Part shown: piece after piece, positions 36,818 to 46,700 of the stretch
How the letters are laid out: every line of letters starts with the position of its first letter
How positions within the stretch are numbered: the first letter of the stretch is position 1
Source of the DNA: Limonium bicolor
Taxonomy: Eukaryota; Streptophyta; Magnoliopsida; Caryophyllales; Plumbaginaceae
Direction: 5' to 3'
Length of the DNA: 64,000 bases
NCBI GenBank assembly: GCA_023374045.1
Contig: CM041776.1
Coordinates: 276,791,039-276,855,038, forward strand
The notes under the pieces: generated by a model
Databases searched by the model: none
Seen by the model: the letters and a program-made list of their open reading frames with translations, nothing else
Told to the model about the DNA's origin: nothing
Translations under genes and position numbers: made by a program

Positions 36818-37759
36818 TCAAATACAGTGTTGCACAAGAACACATACAAGACAAAGTGTCACAGAAATGCACACACCAAACACACACTGCATAATAAACT
36901 CACAAACGAAAAAGGCTCTACCCCCCCAAAAAAGGGGTACGCCCACGTACCCTAGACTAAAGTGTCTAGTCGGTAATAATGAAGGAAACTTCGCTCGCAT
37001 ATCAGCTTCTAGTTCCCATGTGGCCTCTTCCACATCGTGGTTCGACCAAAGAACCTTTACGAGGCTCACAGACTTATTTCGAGTATCTCGTGTCTTTCTA
37101 TCTAAGATTCGTTGCGGTGTTTCCACATACCGCATTGTTGGTTCTAATGAGAGTGTCTCTGGTTGTAGAACATGAGAAGGATGAGGCATGTATTTCTTAA
37201 GCTGAGACACGTGAAAAACATTGTGTACTTTGCCCAACTCTGCTGGCAAATCAAGTCGATATGCCACAAGGCCCACCCGCTCTATGATAGCGTAGGGTCC
37301 TACAAATTTCGGGCTTAGCTTGCCCTTCTGTCCAAATCTGAATACACCCTTCATGGGTGATACTCGTAGAAATACCTGGTCGCCAACTGCGAACTCAAGG
37401 TCTCGTCGTCTTTCATCAGCATATGATTTTTGTCTGTCTTGTGCTACTTTCATGTTATTTCTGATTTGTTGTACTTCTGCCTGGACTTGCTCTAAGTACT
37501 CAGGCCCAATGATGACGGTCTCACTAGACTCGTTCCAGCACAATGGTGTGCGGCATGGTATGCCATATAGTGCTTGAAAAGGTGACATCTGTATAGAGGC
37601 GTGATAGCTATTATTGTATGAAAATTCAATGAGATGTAATCTATCTATCCAGCTGCCCTGGAAATCCAAGGCACATGCTCGTAGCATGTCCTCTAAGGTC
37701 TGAATAGTCCTCTCTGACTGACCATTTGTCTGAGGATGAAATGCTGTGCTAAGCTTCAA
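36818..37759 (-). pseudogene. Integrase C-terminal half plus chromodomain of element G
   Basis: The frame is open for 313 codons. It begins in the integrase core after an in-frame stop just upstream (near 37787). Visible are the STAFHPQTNGQSERT region with the catalytic Glu context, the GPY/F-type module (SPKFVGPY) and a C-terminal chromodomain-like segment (VLWSNHDVEEATWELE). Chromodomains direct chromovirus integration into particular chromatin (established knowledge). The tail beyond about residue 280 is extra sequence running towards the LTR. This is the best preserved part of pol, but it is cut off from the upstream integrase by a stop and a frameshift. Confidence 0.9.
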
Positions 37760-37908
37760 TTCAGTACCAAGTGCTTCGCGAGTAACTCACCAATAACGTG
37801 AGAGAAATCTGGTATCTCGATCTGAAACAATAGTCTTTGGTACTCCATGATGTCTGATAATCTCTTGCTCAAATAGTTCTGCCAACTTTGGCACCTTCCA
37901 AGTGTCTT
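37760..37908 (-). pseudogene. Integrase core link segment of element G
   Basis: In a shifted frame the conserved stretch SDRDTRFLSRYW is readable (it contains the second catalytic Asp), directly followed by a TGA near 37787. It connects the zinc-finger half upstream with the C-terminal half downstream, so at least one frameshift near 37909 and one stop near 37787 break the integrase. Confidence 0.75.
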
Positions 37909-38820
37909 TCATCGGAATAACCTAGCAACTTTAGTCAGTCGATCAATAACAACCCATATCATATTTAGTCCTCCTTTCGTAGGTGGTAGTCCCACCACGA
38001 AGTCCATAGAGATATCATAAAACTTCCACTCTGGAACTGGCATAGACTGTACCATACCTCCTGGTCGTCTATGTTCGAATTTCACTTTCTGACAAGTGAG
38101 ACATCGAATCACATATTCTGTCACATCGCCCTTCATACCACTCCACCAGAAATACCTCTTCAGATCTTTGTACATCTTAGAAGCTCCTGGATGGACAGAT
38201 GTGGTAAAAGTGTGGGACTCTCGAAGAATATGCTCCTTTATATCTGTGCTATCTCTGGGAATACACAATCTGCCCTTCAATCTGATCAACCCATCATCGT
38301 GTAACTGGAATTCATACTTTCTTCCCTCAAATGTGCCGTCAGACAACTTCTGACTAATCTCCATCATTCGCTGATCATTCTGCTGAGCGCTACGTATGTC
38401 GTCTATAAGACTCGAGCTAGCCACAATGGCATTTAAGGAATGTGCTCGTCGACTCAATGCGTCTGCTACTACATTAGCTTTTCCTTCCTTGTACTGCAAA
38501 TCAATGTCATAATCCTTGAGAAATTCAACCCATCTTCTTTGTCTCATGTTTAACTCCTTCTGGGTGAATACATACTTCAAACTTTTGTGATCCGAGTATA
38601 CGGTCATCTGGACACCATACAGGTAGTGGCGCCAGATCTTTAATGCAAAAACAATTGCTCCAAGCTCCAAGTCATGTGTGGGGTAATTCTCTTCATGTTT
38701 CTTCAGCTGTCGGGAAGCGTAGGCGACTACCTTCCCATTCTGCATGAGTACACACCCTAATCCTCTGCCTGATGCATCACAGTAAACTTCATAACCCTCT
38801 GTGCCTTCAGGTATGGTCAA
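37909..38820 (-). pseudogene. RNase H and N-terminal integrase of element G
   Basis: An open frame of 303 codons. It begins in RNase H ([16 protein letters not shown], then the SDHKSLKY motif and DALSRR end), passes through the integrase HHCC zinc finger ([13 protein letters not shown] ... CLTCQKVK) and reaches the start of the catalytic core ([11 protein letters not shown]). It breaks off near 37909. The start at 38820 is not a true start: the frame is cut here by a MITE insertion. With the MITE removed it continues from the RT-RNase H junction at 39638. Confidence 0.9.
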
Positions 38821-38833
38821 AACTGGTGCTGAT

Positions 38834-39629
38834 TAATGGTGGCCACGGGTCCGGTTCCACCGGTTCCGGTTCCGGTTCCACCGGTTCCGGTTCTGGAAAA
38901 TGTGTATTCGTATTCGGAACCGGTTTGGGCGGTTCCGGTTCCGGTTCCGGTCCGGTTCTGAAATCTGGATTCGCTTCAGATTCGGTCAAAAAACCGGTTA
39001 CGGCCGGTTCCAGTTCCGGTTCGGTTCCGGTTCTGATCGGTTCCGACCGGTTCCGGAGCGGTTCCGGAAAGATTCGATCAGCTCTAGTTGCTTTGTTTTA
39101 GCTCCTATTTGAGATCCGTTTGAGCGCACACGTTGCTCTTTTCATCCACTTTACTCCTAGATAGTTATTCTTCAAGTTTACAATCTTAAATGTGTAAGAA
39201 ACAAAGACTTAGGAATTTTTATTGAATTTACAAAAATAAGGAACAAAGAGAATTTTATTATATGATTCAATGCCTCATTAAAACCTTATTAGGTAAAAAC
39301 CCATTGGAAAAACCCTAATAAGGAAAAAGAGTACAGCTATTTTCTTTAAAGGAGCGCGCGCTCGAGACCAAAACGATGTCGTTTTGGCCCGATCCAACGG
39401 TAACTTCAACCGGTTCTATGGCGGTTCCGGTTCCCAGTTCCGAATCCGACGACGGTTCCAGGCGGTTCCGGTTCCGGTTCCGGGCCCGGTTCGGGCCCGA
39501 ATCTCAAAACATGTATTCGTATTCGGAACCGGCTGAGGCGGTTCGGTTCCGGTTCCGGTTCCCACCGGTTCCCGGCCGGTTTCGGTTCCAATCGGTTCCG
39601 GGTAGAACCGGACCCGATGGCCACCATTA
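38834..39629. mobile_element. Non-autonomous hAT-type MITE in the RNase H region of G
   Basis: A 796-bp insertion flanked by a perfect 8-bp duplication GTGCTGAT (38826-38833 and 39630-39637), the size typical for hAT transposons. The terminal inverted repeats are TAATGGTGGCCACGGGTCCG and TAATGGTGGCCATCGGGTCC, differing by one inserted base. Both subterminal regions are packed with GGTTCCGGTTCC words. The phrase TGTATTCGTATTCGGAACCG occurs near both ends in the same orientation. The centre is AT-rich and non-coding. Open frames through the GGTTCC blocks are repeat artefacts. Confidence 0.92.
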
Positions 39630-39637
39630 GTGCTGAT

Positions 39638-40620
39638 GTCAAAGCATCCTTCAAATACTGAAATGAGGTCTCACATTCTGTAGTCCATGTGAATGGTGCG
39701 TCCTTCTTCATTAAACTTGTCATAGGTTTTGCTATTTTGGAGAAGTCTCTGACAAACCTCCTGTAGTAACCTGCTAACCCGAGGAACTCCTGATATCAGT
39801 CACTGTCTTTGGTCTGGGCCAGGTGCGAACTGCTTCTATTTTTGCTGGATCCACTGCGATCCCAGCGTCTGAGATAACATGTCCTAGAAAGGAAACTCTG
39901 TCTAACCAAAACTCACACTTGGAGAACTTAGCATAAAGCTGGTTCTCCCTTAAGATCTCAAGTACATGTCGGAGGTGACTCTCATGCTCTTCCTTAGACT
40001 TTGAATAAATTAGGATATCATCGATGAATACAACTACTGTCTTGTCCAGATGCTCTCTGAATAATCTGTTCATTAAGTCCATGAAGACTGCCGGTGCGTT
40101 TGACAAGCCAAAAGGCATAACTGTAAACTCATAGTGGCCATATCGTGTCCTGAATGCTGTCTTTCTCTGTCTTGCTCCCTGATAGGTATCTGATGGTATC
40201 CTGATCTCAAATCGATCTTTGAAAACACTTTTGCTCCTCTTAACTGATCAAACAAGTCGTCAATTCGTGGTAGTGGATTTTGTTCTTCACTGACACTGCA
40301 TTAAGCTCTCTGTAATCGATACATAACCGAAGACTTCCATCCTTCTTCTTCACAAAAAGAACTGGTGCTCCCCAAGGAGATACGCTAGGTCGTATGTATC
40401 CCTTGTCTAATAAATCCTTCAACTGTTCCTTCAACTCAGCCATCTCTGCTGGTGCCATACGGTATGGTGCCTTAGCTATGGGACCGGTACCTGGTAGTAA
40501 TTCAATGGAGAACTCTACCTCTCTGGATGGCGGTAAGCCTGGTAGTTCCTTTGGGAAATATCTGGAAATTCTGACACCACTGGCATATCTGGATCAAAAT
40601 CAGGGTCGTGCTCTACATCC
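39638..40620 (-). pseudogene. Reverse transcriptase remnant of element G
   Basis: Fragments in different frames follow the RT order. First is [20 protein letters not shown] with [20 protein letters not shown] (40240-40458). Next come [11 protein letters not shown] (40073-40255) and [17 protein letters not shown] with the catalytic FIDDILIYS (39774-40118). The thumb and connection (WTTECETSFQYLKDALTSA) run up to the MITE at 39638. At least three frameshifts interrupt it. The active-site Asp pair is still present. Upstream it joins the protease segment. Confidence 0.88.
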
Positions 40621-41200
40621 TGGACATAGCATAATATACTTCCTTCTGCTTCCTGACGTGTTTGTACATGGACATAGCAGATATCACTTTTATTGAGGGT
40701 GCTCTAGGGCTCTGGCGGTAAGATACTGTCACTCCTGATGGGCTCTTAAGTAATAGTCTGCGCTCTGCACAAAGAATGCGGCCTCTGTGCCGCCCCAACC
40801 AGTCCATCCCGGCTATAACGTCGAATCCTAGACCTCTGAACTCAATAAGGTCAATGGGAAATTCCTCCTCCTTAATACGGATAGTGGCTCCTCTAATAAG
40901 GCGAGTGCAACTGATCTTCTCCTTAGACGGGAGTGCCACCTTAAAATTAGGTAACTCTACAGCGTCTAGCCCCAACTTCCCCGCAAGCGAAGGCGAAACG
41001 AAAGTATGTGAGGCTCCGGAGTCGAACAGTACTAATGCAGCCACTCCATTGACAGGAAAGGTACTAGTGAGGATCGCGCCGCCCTTGCTGGCCTCCTCCC
41101 CAGTAAGTATACTTAAGGCACCTTCCGTCTCCTTAGCACAACCTAACAACAGAATCTGGGTAAGTACTTTGGCATATGATGGAGGTCGAAAAACATTCAC
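40613..41200 (-). pseudogene. Retropepsin-like protease of element G
   Basis: 195 open codons with the aspartic protease motif LFDSGASHTFVS and the later hydrophobic loop LGFDVIAGMDWLG, both typical of Ty3/gypsy protease. The start of the frame near 41200 (reading NVFRPPSYAKVL) continues a sequence that normally follows gag directly. Here about 900 bp of foreign sequence separates it from gag. The C-terminal side runs into the RT leader. Confidence 0.88.
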
Positions 41201-41267
41201 TTTTCATAACAATAATGCTTCATTGAGGAGATGATCTTCTCTCAGGTGTCCAAAAACAATTACAACA

Positions 41268-41991
41268 CTAGTACTTTCTAAAAGTCAAACTTAATCTTCC
41301 TGGTTTCATGTGAGTGGTGTTTATCACTGTCGAAGGTGCTGTGTTTAGTTTAATCCTTTTATTCCCCCATGGTATAGCAACCTTGACTTCCCACCATTAT
41401 TAAACACTCTCTGAATTCAATACGATTTCTTTGCAAGGTCCACACGCTTCTGCTCGCCATAAGGAACTCTGCGTCATCTCCAATTGACAAAGACAATACT
41501 GGTATCCCTGATCGAGGGACCCTTGTGTTTCATCCTTATCCTGATGTAGTCCTAAGCGGCCTCCTTCTTCATAGAAGTTAATGATACATAGATCAGCCTT
41601 AGATTGGGACTGGATCTTCTTCTAACTGTTGAGCTGTATTAACTGCTTGTTCCACAACTTGTAAAAATTCTTCTGGGATTTTTTGGTACTTATGCTCCAT
41701 CTCCATTTCTTGTATCTTGGTAGGTTTTGAGTAAGGATTCCAATCCTTTCCTAAGCACATCATTTTCAGCTTCATTTTTATCCTCCTGGAAATTCTGGAG
41801 TGTAGAAACCCTCCTGGTCCTGCTCCCAATTCTTGACATTTTCTGATGATTGCAATTTGTGTTTCCGGCGTTAGGTATCCTTTGAGTAGTATTAAACCTG
41901 GTTGGATAACCTTACATTGTTCGTTCTCTGGTTCTTGTGCTTTGATAATGTTTTCTTCCAGGGAGGGCGGGGTGAGGGGATAGGAAAGCAT
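41268..41991 (-). pseudogene. AlkB-like 2-oxoglutarate/Fe(II) dioxygenase segment captured in element G
   Basis: Minus strand, same sense as gag-pol. The first 130 codons are open (41599-41991) and contain VIQPGLILLKGYL and MKLKMMCLGKDWNP, features of plant AlkB-like proteins. In other frames the rest follows in order: DLCIINFYEEGGRLGLHQDK with the iron-binding His-x-Asp (near 41539-41547), LSIGDDAEF (near 41485), a YHGG with the third ligand His (near 41370), and the C-terminal MKPGRLSLTFRKY plus stop, with the Arg-x5-Arg pair that binds 2-oxoglutarate. The spacing of about 57 residues between His-x-Asp and the distal His fits AlkB. So nearly the whole catalytic domain is present, without evident introns, but broken by at least two or three frameshifts. 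AlkB-family enzymes remove methyl groups from nucleic acids (established). Active function in this copy is excluded. It sits between gag and protease, which suggests capture of a host mRNA. Confidence 0.85.
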
Positions 41992-42113
41992 ATCTTATAG
42001 CTTCCTACGTGGTTTAAAATTCTACTAGTGAGTCTTATTAGTTCTTTCCTATGCAACTAGGCAATCAAGGCATGCAAGCACTCATTCACATCATCCATTG
42101 CTCAATAACAGGT
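41992..42113 (-). other. Spacer between gag and the AlkB-like segment
   Basis: About 120 bp with stops in all minus-strand frames. The gag end just upstream reads CCCAG|GTATTTC (near 42126), which looks like a splice donor. The AlkB-containing segment could therefore lie in an optional intron, or be expressed from a separate transcript. This is speculative. Confidence 0.35.
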
Positions 42114-43517
42114 TCACATGGGTTTAGAAATACCTGGGTTGGTAGAAGGACCAGCCTCATCTGAGCGGTCCATGACATGCAGGGCGGGTCCCGATGCTGG
42201 GCCTTTGCCCTTATTCCCCTGAGCTTGGTTTGTTGGTGGAGGGCGAGTATCGCTAGCTCCATTCTTATGGCCGGTGTTTGCCTTTGCTCCCGGGCGGTAG
42301 TTCCTACTCTCCGGGTTCTTAATGCACTCGAAGGCTCTGTGTCCCCAAATCTGACAGTGGCGGCACTGGACTATCTCCCCTTGGCAGTCCACGCCGGGGT
42401 GATCCTTTCCACATTGTCTACAGTTGAAGTGGCGGACAAACCTCTGGCCCGTGTTTGAGCCTTGTCCAGAACCTATTACAATTGAGGTCAATTATATATT
42501 CCAACGGTACCGAAGTAATCACATAAGTTTCAAATTGAACTGTTTGGTTAGAGTGCCTACCCTTAGATGGGTAGGTTTTCTGTGAGTTTGTTGCTCCGTA
42601 GGTTCCTAACTGGGGGTTCCCAGTAGTCTGGTTCCCCTTCCCTTGATAGGACCCCTGGCCTCTCTGATAGGGTTTGTTCCTTCTGTTGGAGTTCCCCTGC
42701 TTGGCATCTTCGCCACCAGGTCCGTCCTTTCTCTTTGGGAGCTCAAAGCATCCCTTCTTTTGCATGTGATCTCCACAACGGAGGCAGCATGGTAACATTC
42801 CTGAAATCTCAAGGTGTCAATTTCCGAATCTCTCATTACGGAGTATAACAGGTAATAGAATTCTAACTGGTCACATTCCTCCTGTTTACCTGCAAGCTGG
42901 TGGGAATAACTGGTCCCATCCCAAACTGGAGACGAGGACTCAGTCCCCCATAAAACCGGTCGACCAAAATCTGGTCCGAGTATCCTATTCCGGGTAGTAG
43001 TCGGAGTAGTGAAGTAAACTTTGCATAATATTCGTCCACGGTCATCTTTCCCGTCTGCTCCAGCGCATCAAATTCCCTAGTCTTCACCATCCTGGTGTGG
43101 GCCGGGTAGTACTTGCCCCTAAGTAGTGCGGTGTAGGCTCCCAAGTGAAAGCTAGATCGTCCAGGTGGTCGGCCTTCACCATATTCCACCAATCTCTTGC
43201 TGCATCTTTCAGGTAAAAGGCAGCGAGCCTCACCTTTTCCCTAGGTGGGACGGCGAGTGTCTCAAATGTTGTTTCCATCTCCATGATATAAGTCTCCAAG
43301 TGTGCAGGGTCAATCTGCCCTTGAATGGAGTTGGTCTGAGATCAGCCAAACTCTTCACCCAATCTCTCTCTCTGGGTGGTGGTGGGGGAGGTTGTTGCTG
43401 CTGCTGTTGCGCAACTCCCGCTTGTGCAAAAGCTTGTGCTATCAAAGTAGCAATGTCTGCCAGCCTGATGGTTGGCTCCTCTGCGGCCTGTTCACGGCGT
43501 CCACCTCTTCCTGACAT
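42114..43517 (-). pseudogene. gag of element G, frameshifted
   Basis: Begins MSGRGGRREQAAEEPTIRLA at 43517, with a short Gln/Pro run (QQQQQQPPPPPP). The capsid region continues in other frames: ETYIMEMETTFETLAVPPRE, KDAARDWWNMVK, and MTVDEYYAKFTSLLRLLPGI with RFYGGLSPRLQ, as in Ty3/gypsy gag. Near the C-terminus it has CCHC-type knuckles: CLRCGDHMQKKGC (42418-42798 frame), CRQCGKDHPGVDC and CRHCQIWGHRAFEC (42114-42491 frame). Three or more frameshifts break the protein. Its last residues run to a TGA at 42114, just before the AlkB-like insert. Confidence 0.88.
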
Positions 43518-43670
43518 CTGCAGGTTGTGGATGTATATTAGATACTGTGGTCACAATCTTGGTCTTTGGATAGTAGTCTAAGTAAAAACTAACTTAAACT
43601 CCTTTCTATACTATCTCTCAACCCGTAACCTAAAGCTTTAGAAATCCTAATCTCGGTGTATTCTTGTATC

Positions 43671-43696
43671 CAGAGCGTAACTACGCTCTGATACCA
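43671..43696 (-). other. Primer binding site and hairpin of element G
   Basis: On the minus strand TGGTATCAGAGC (43696-43685) complements the 3' end of initiator tRNA-Met and starts five bases after the 5' LTR. Its last seven bases form one arm of a perfect stem CAGAGCGTA / TACGCTCTG (43690-43671). Element D has the same layout with compensated bases. Confidence 0.88.
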
Positions 43697-43701
43697 CTTT
43701 T

Positions 43702-46700
43702 TGTAACACCCCAACCCGAAATCCAATAACCTGTGCGATGATCACTCCCAATAAAACATAAACTGCAGCGGAATAAAATACAACAAACGGGGCGGTATTA
43801 CAATGCCGTTGGCCACCCTTGTGACCAACAAGGCTAATTCAAATACATTTCTCAAAAGTCACGGTCTGAATACGAATACAACCCGAGATACTAGGAATCA
43901 AACTCAAAGGTACAATAAATAAGTAAAACAAATAACTAGAAGAAGACTCCCATAGCTTGAATCTACCCCACCTACACTCGGTGTGGTAATCTTCTCAACT
44001 TCAGGTACCTGGAATTGTTTAGACATGAAATGGCTCAGCAAAATAATTGCCGGTGGTATGGAAAACATGCAGCCCATCGGCTACTGGGCCACACCAACTA
44101 ATTGTCGAATACATGCAGTTCATTTATAAAGTTGTAAATAAGCATAGCATGATAATATCAAGTATCCATCCAAGGACAAACAATGTCACATAAAACAAGA
44201 CTTCAGAAGGTCAAGTTAGGTGAGCTGTAATCATTTGATAACAGTCGAGTCCACACAGTGGGACTGACAGGTAAATATGAGTATGTCAATATAGAGAAGG
44301 TATTGTGACCTCGTTAAAGAGAAAGGTGGGTAATTAGTCCCTCAGAAGATAACGTAGTTAACTCCTGTACTTAAAAGAGGTGGGAATCGAACCCTCGAGA
44401 GGAATGAAGTCTTCCTCCCCACTTGTATTGTTCCGGTACGCAGCCGGTGGATGACATAGTGCACCCAAAACTCCCGTCGCGACGTAAATTGAATAGGAGA
44501 CGACCTGAGACAGGTACAACTCCAGTAGCATGCATGGCCAGATCCAACTGGGCTCCTCGTTCTCGTAGTATAGAATTGTTAGGTCTCATACAAAGACGTT
44601 AATCAAGAACACAATGTGTATTGTCAATTATCACGTTTAGGATAACGACGTTGTTTTGAAGTGAAGTTAGTGAGAGACTTGAGTACAAGTTCTCGGTATA
44701 ACAAAACGCAGGTATTTAATCCACTGGTATTGTAGTGTTGTATGCGTGGGACATACACGTCGTAGTTAGTATCATTCACGCATATAAAAATAACATAACA
44801 GTGCATAAGAGTAAAGTAAATCAACTTTTTACATTAATTATCTTGGTCGTTAATTCAAACAACAGATAGCACACAAGCCGGTGTAATCCGGTAGCAAACA
44901 GGTTGCAAGAATTCCATACCGTTCACCGTAGACTGTACTTGTTTAGTTCCCGGTCAACGTCTGGTCAAACAAAGTCCTAGAATAGGATTAACTGAGAGGG
45001 TTAATTTATGTTACCCTTATATAATAATTTTATTGGATCTTTCAACAAATTCCGTATTTGTTATTTCATGTGAGGTTTATTTCTTTTAATTACCTCATGA
45101 TTTAATGTATAACTTATTTGTTATTCCTTTTGATTTATTTATAAGTCCTTTAATGTACATATATGTATTTATATATTCATGTACTATATTGTTATTTATT
45201 TTAATTGTCTAGGTGACATAACAACTTTATAATTCCTTAACTATATTTATGTCATACATGGACATAAAATTCTTATAGTTTTTATTATTCCTCCTTTAAC
45301 CATAAATAATAATTATTGGTTACCTTTAAATTCCTTATAACTATATAAGCCTTAGTTTTAATTCCATAATTCCTTTAATCAAAATTCTTTCTTCTAATTC
45401 CTCCAAATATCCATATAGGACCTATATTTATTTAAATTTAAATTATTACCCTTTCATTTCGGTTATTTGCAAAACAACCACATTAATTCATAAACTTAAC
45501 TTTTAAATTCTAATCTCATCATACTATATAGTTTTAATTCCTTATTTAATTAAATTACAAAACTACCATTAATATCTTGGTATATAACTTTTGAAATATT
45601 ATAACTTTTCAAAAATTACCATTTGGCCCCCTCAAACTTTCGGCCTTAATAAATTATTTCCTATAATTACAATTTAACCACAAAATCTTATAACCTTTAC
45701 ATAATGTCTTATAATCTATAGTTTTAATTTTGATTCTCCATAAATGCCGAATATATATATATATATATAAATTCTTAAATTACCAAACTAACCCAAAGTA
45801 ATTCGGCTTTGGTCATGTACTTTCCATTAATTACATTTTTCACCCCAAAACTTTATAATAGTTACTTAATAACTTATAAACTATAGTTTAAATATTTAAT
45901 TCCTCAAAATTTTAAAGGTGAACCTAATAATTCTCTTAATTATGAATTCGCCCATATTCAACTCCAAACTTTCATAATAAGTTTTATAAATTACATAATA
46001 CCCCAAAACTTTATAAAATGTTATTTTATCACTTTTTAAATTATCTAAAATTCATAAACTTAATTCTTAACCTTATATTATATCATATTTATCCCAAGAA
46101 CACCCTTAACTCTCGGTTTTATAGTATATGCACCAAACTTTGTAAAAATTACATTTTAGCCACATAACTTAATTAATTAGCCATTTAAGCACTAATGAAA
46201 TATTTTTAACTCTCCAAACTTTGTAATATAAGTTTATATACCTAAGTAAACCATTAAAACCTATTTATCACATAGACCATTCGGCCATAATTAATTAGTG
46301 ACCTTATAGTATATAAAAGTGGATTTATAGGTCAAAATAATTATACATAAATTCATAGGAGTTATATAACTCATGTAAAAATTATTGTAATGTCTTATAT
46401 TAATTCTTAGCTCAAAATGGAACATTTTTACCCTTGGTAATTCGGTTTGAATTTGTACCTAACATAGATAAATTTTGTGACATAAAAATGTGTCTTAAGG
46501 TAAATATTTTCCATAAATGTTATAGATTATATTTTTGGTATATTATACCATGTAGTTTCGTTTTTATATAACCTAGGGGATGTACATAATTTTTGTATAA
46601 TTTTTAGAAGCTTAACAAAGCTTAAAACATAAAGATTAACTTAGTAAACTTACTTCTTAACAAAGGTGGTTAAGTGCTTGAACTCTTCTTGAATCTCCAA

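Noticed and set aside
38900..39630. Open frames through the GGTTCC blocks (Pro/Glu- or Arg/Phe-rich peptides)
   Set aside because: They are translations of the subterminal repeats of a MITE, present in several frames and on both strands.
36867..41234. Plus-strand open frames opposite the pol region
   Set aside because: Antisense shadows of protease, RT and integrase coding sequence.
44374..44560. Pol III-like B box (complement of GGAATCGAACC) and A-box-like CCAACTGGGCT in the LTR of G, suggesting a SINE
   Set aside because: The boxes are about 150 bp apart, too far for a tRNA-derived head, and the A-box-like part is alignable with the D LTR, so it is ordinary LTR sequence.
45750..45775. AT dinucleotide run in the LTR of G, longer than in the partner LTR
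   Set aside because: Ordinary microsatellite slippage.
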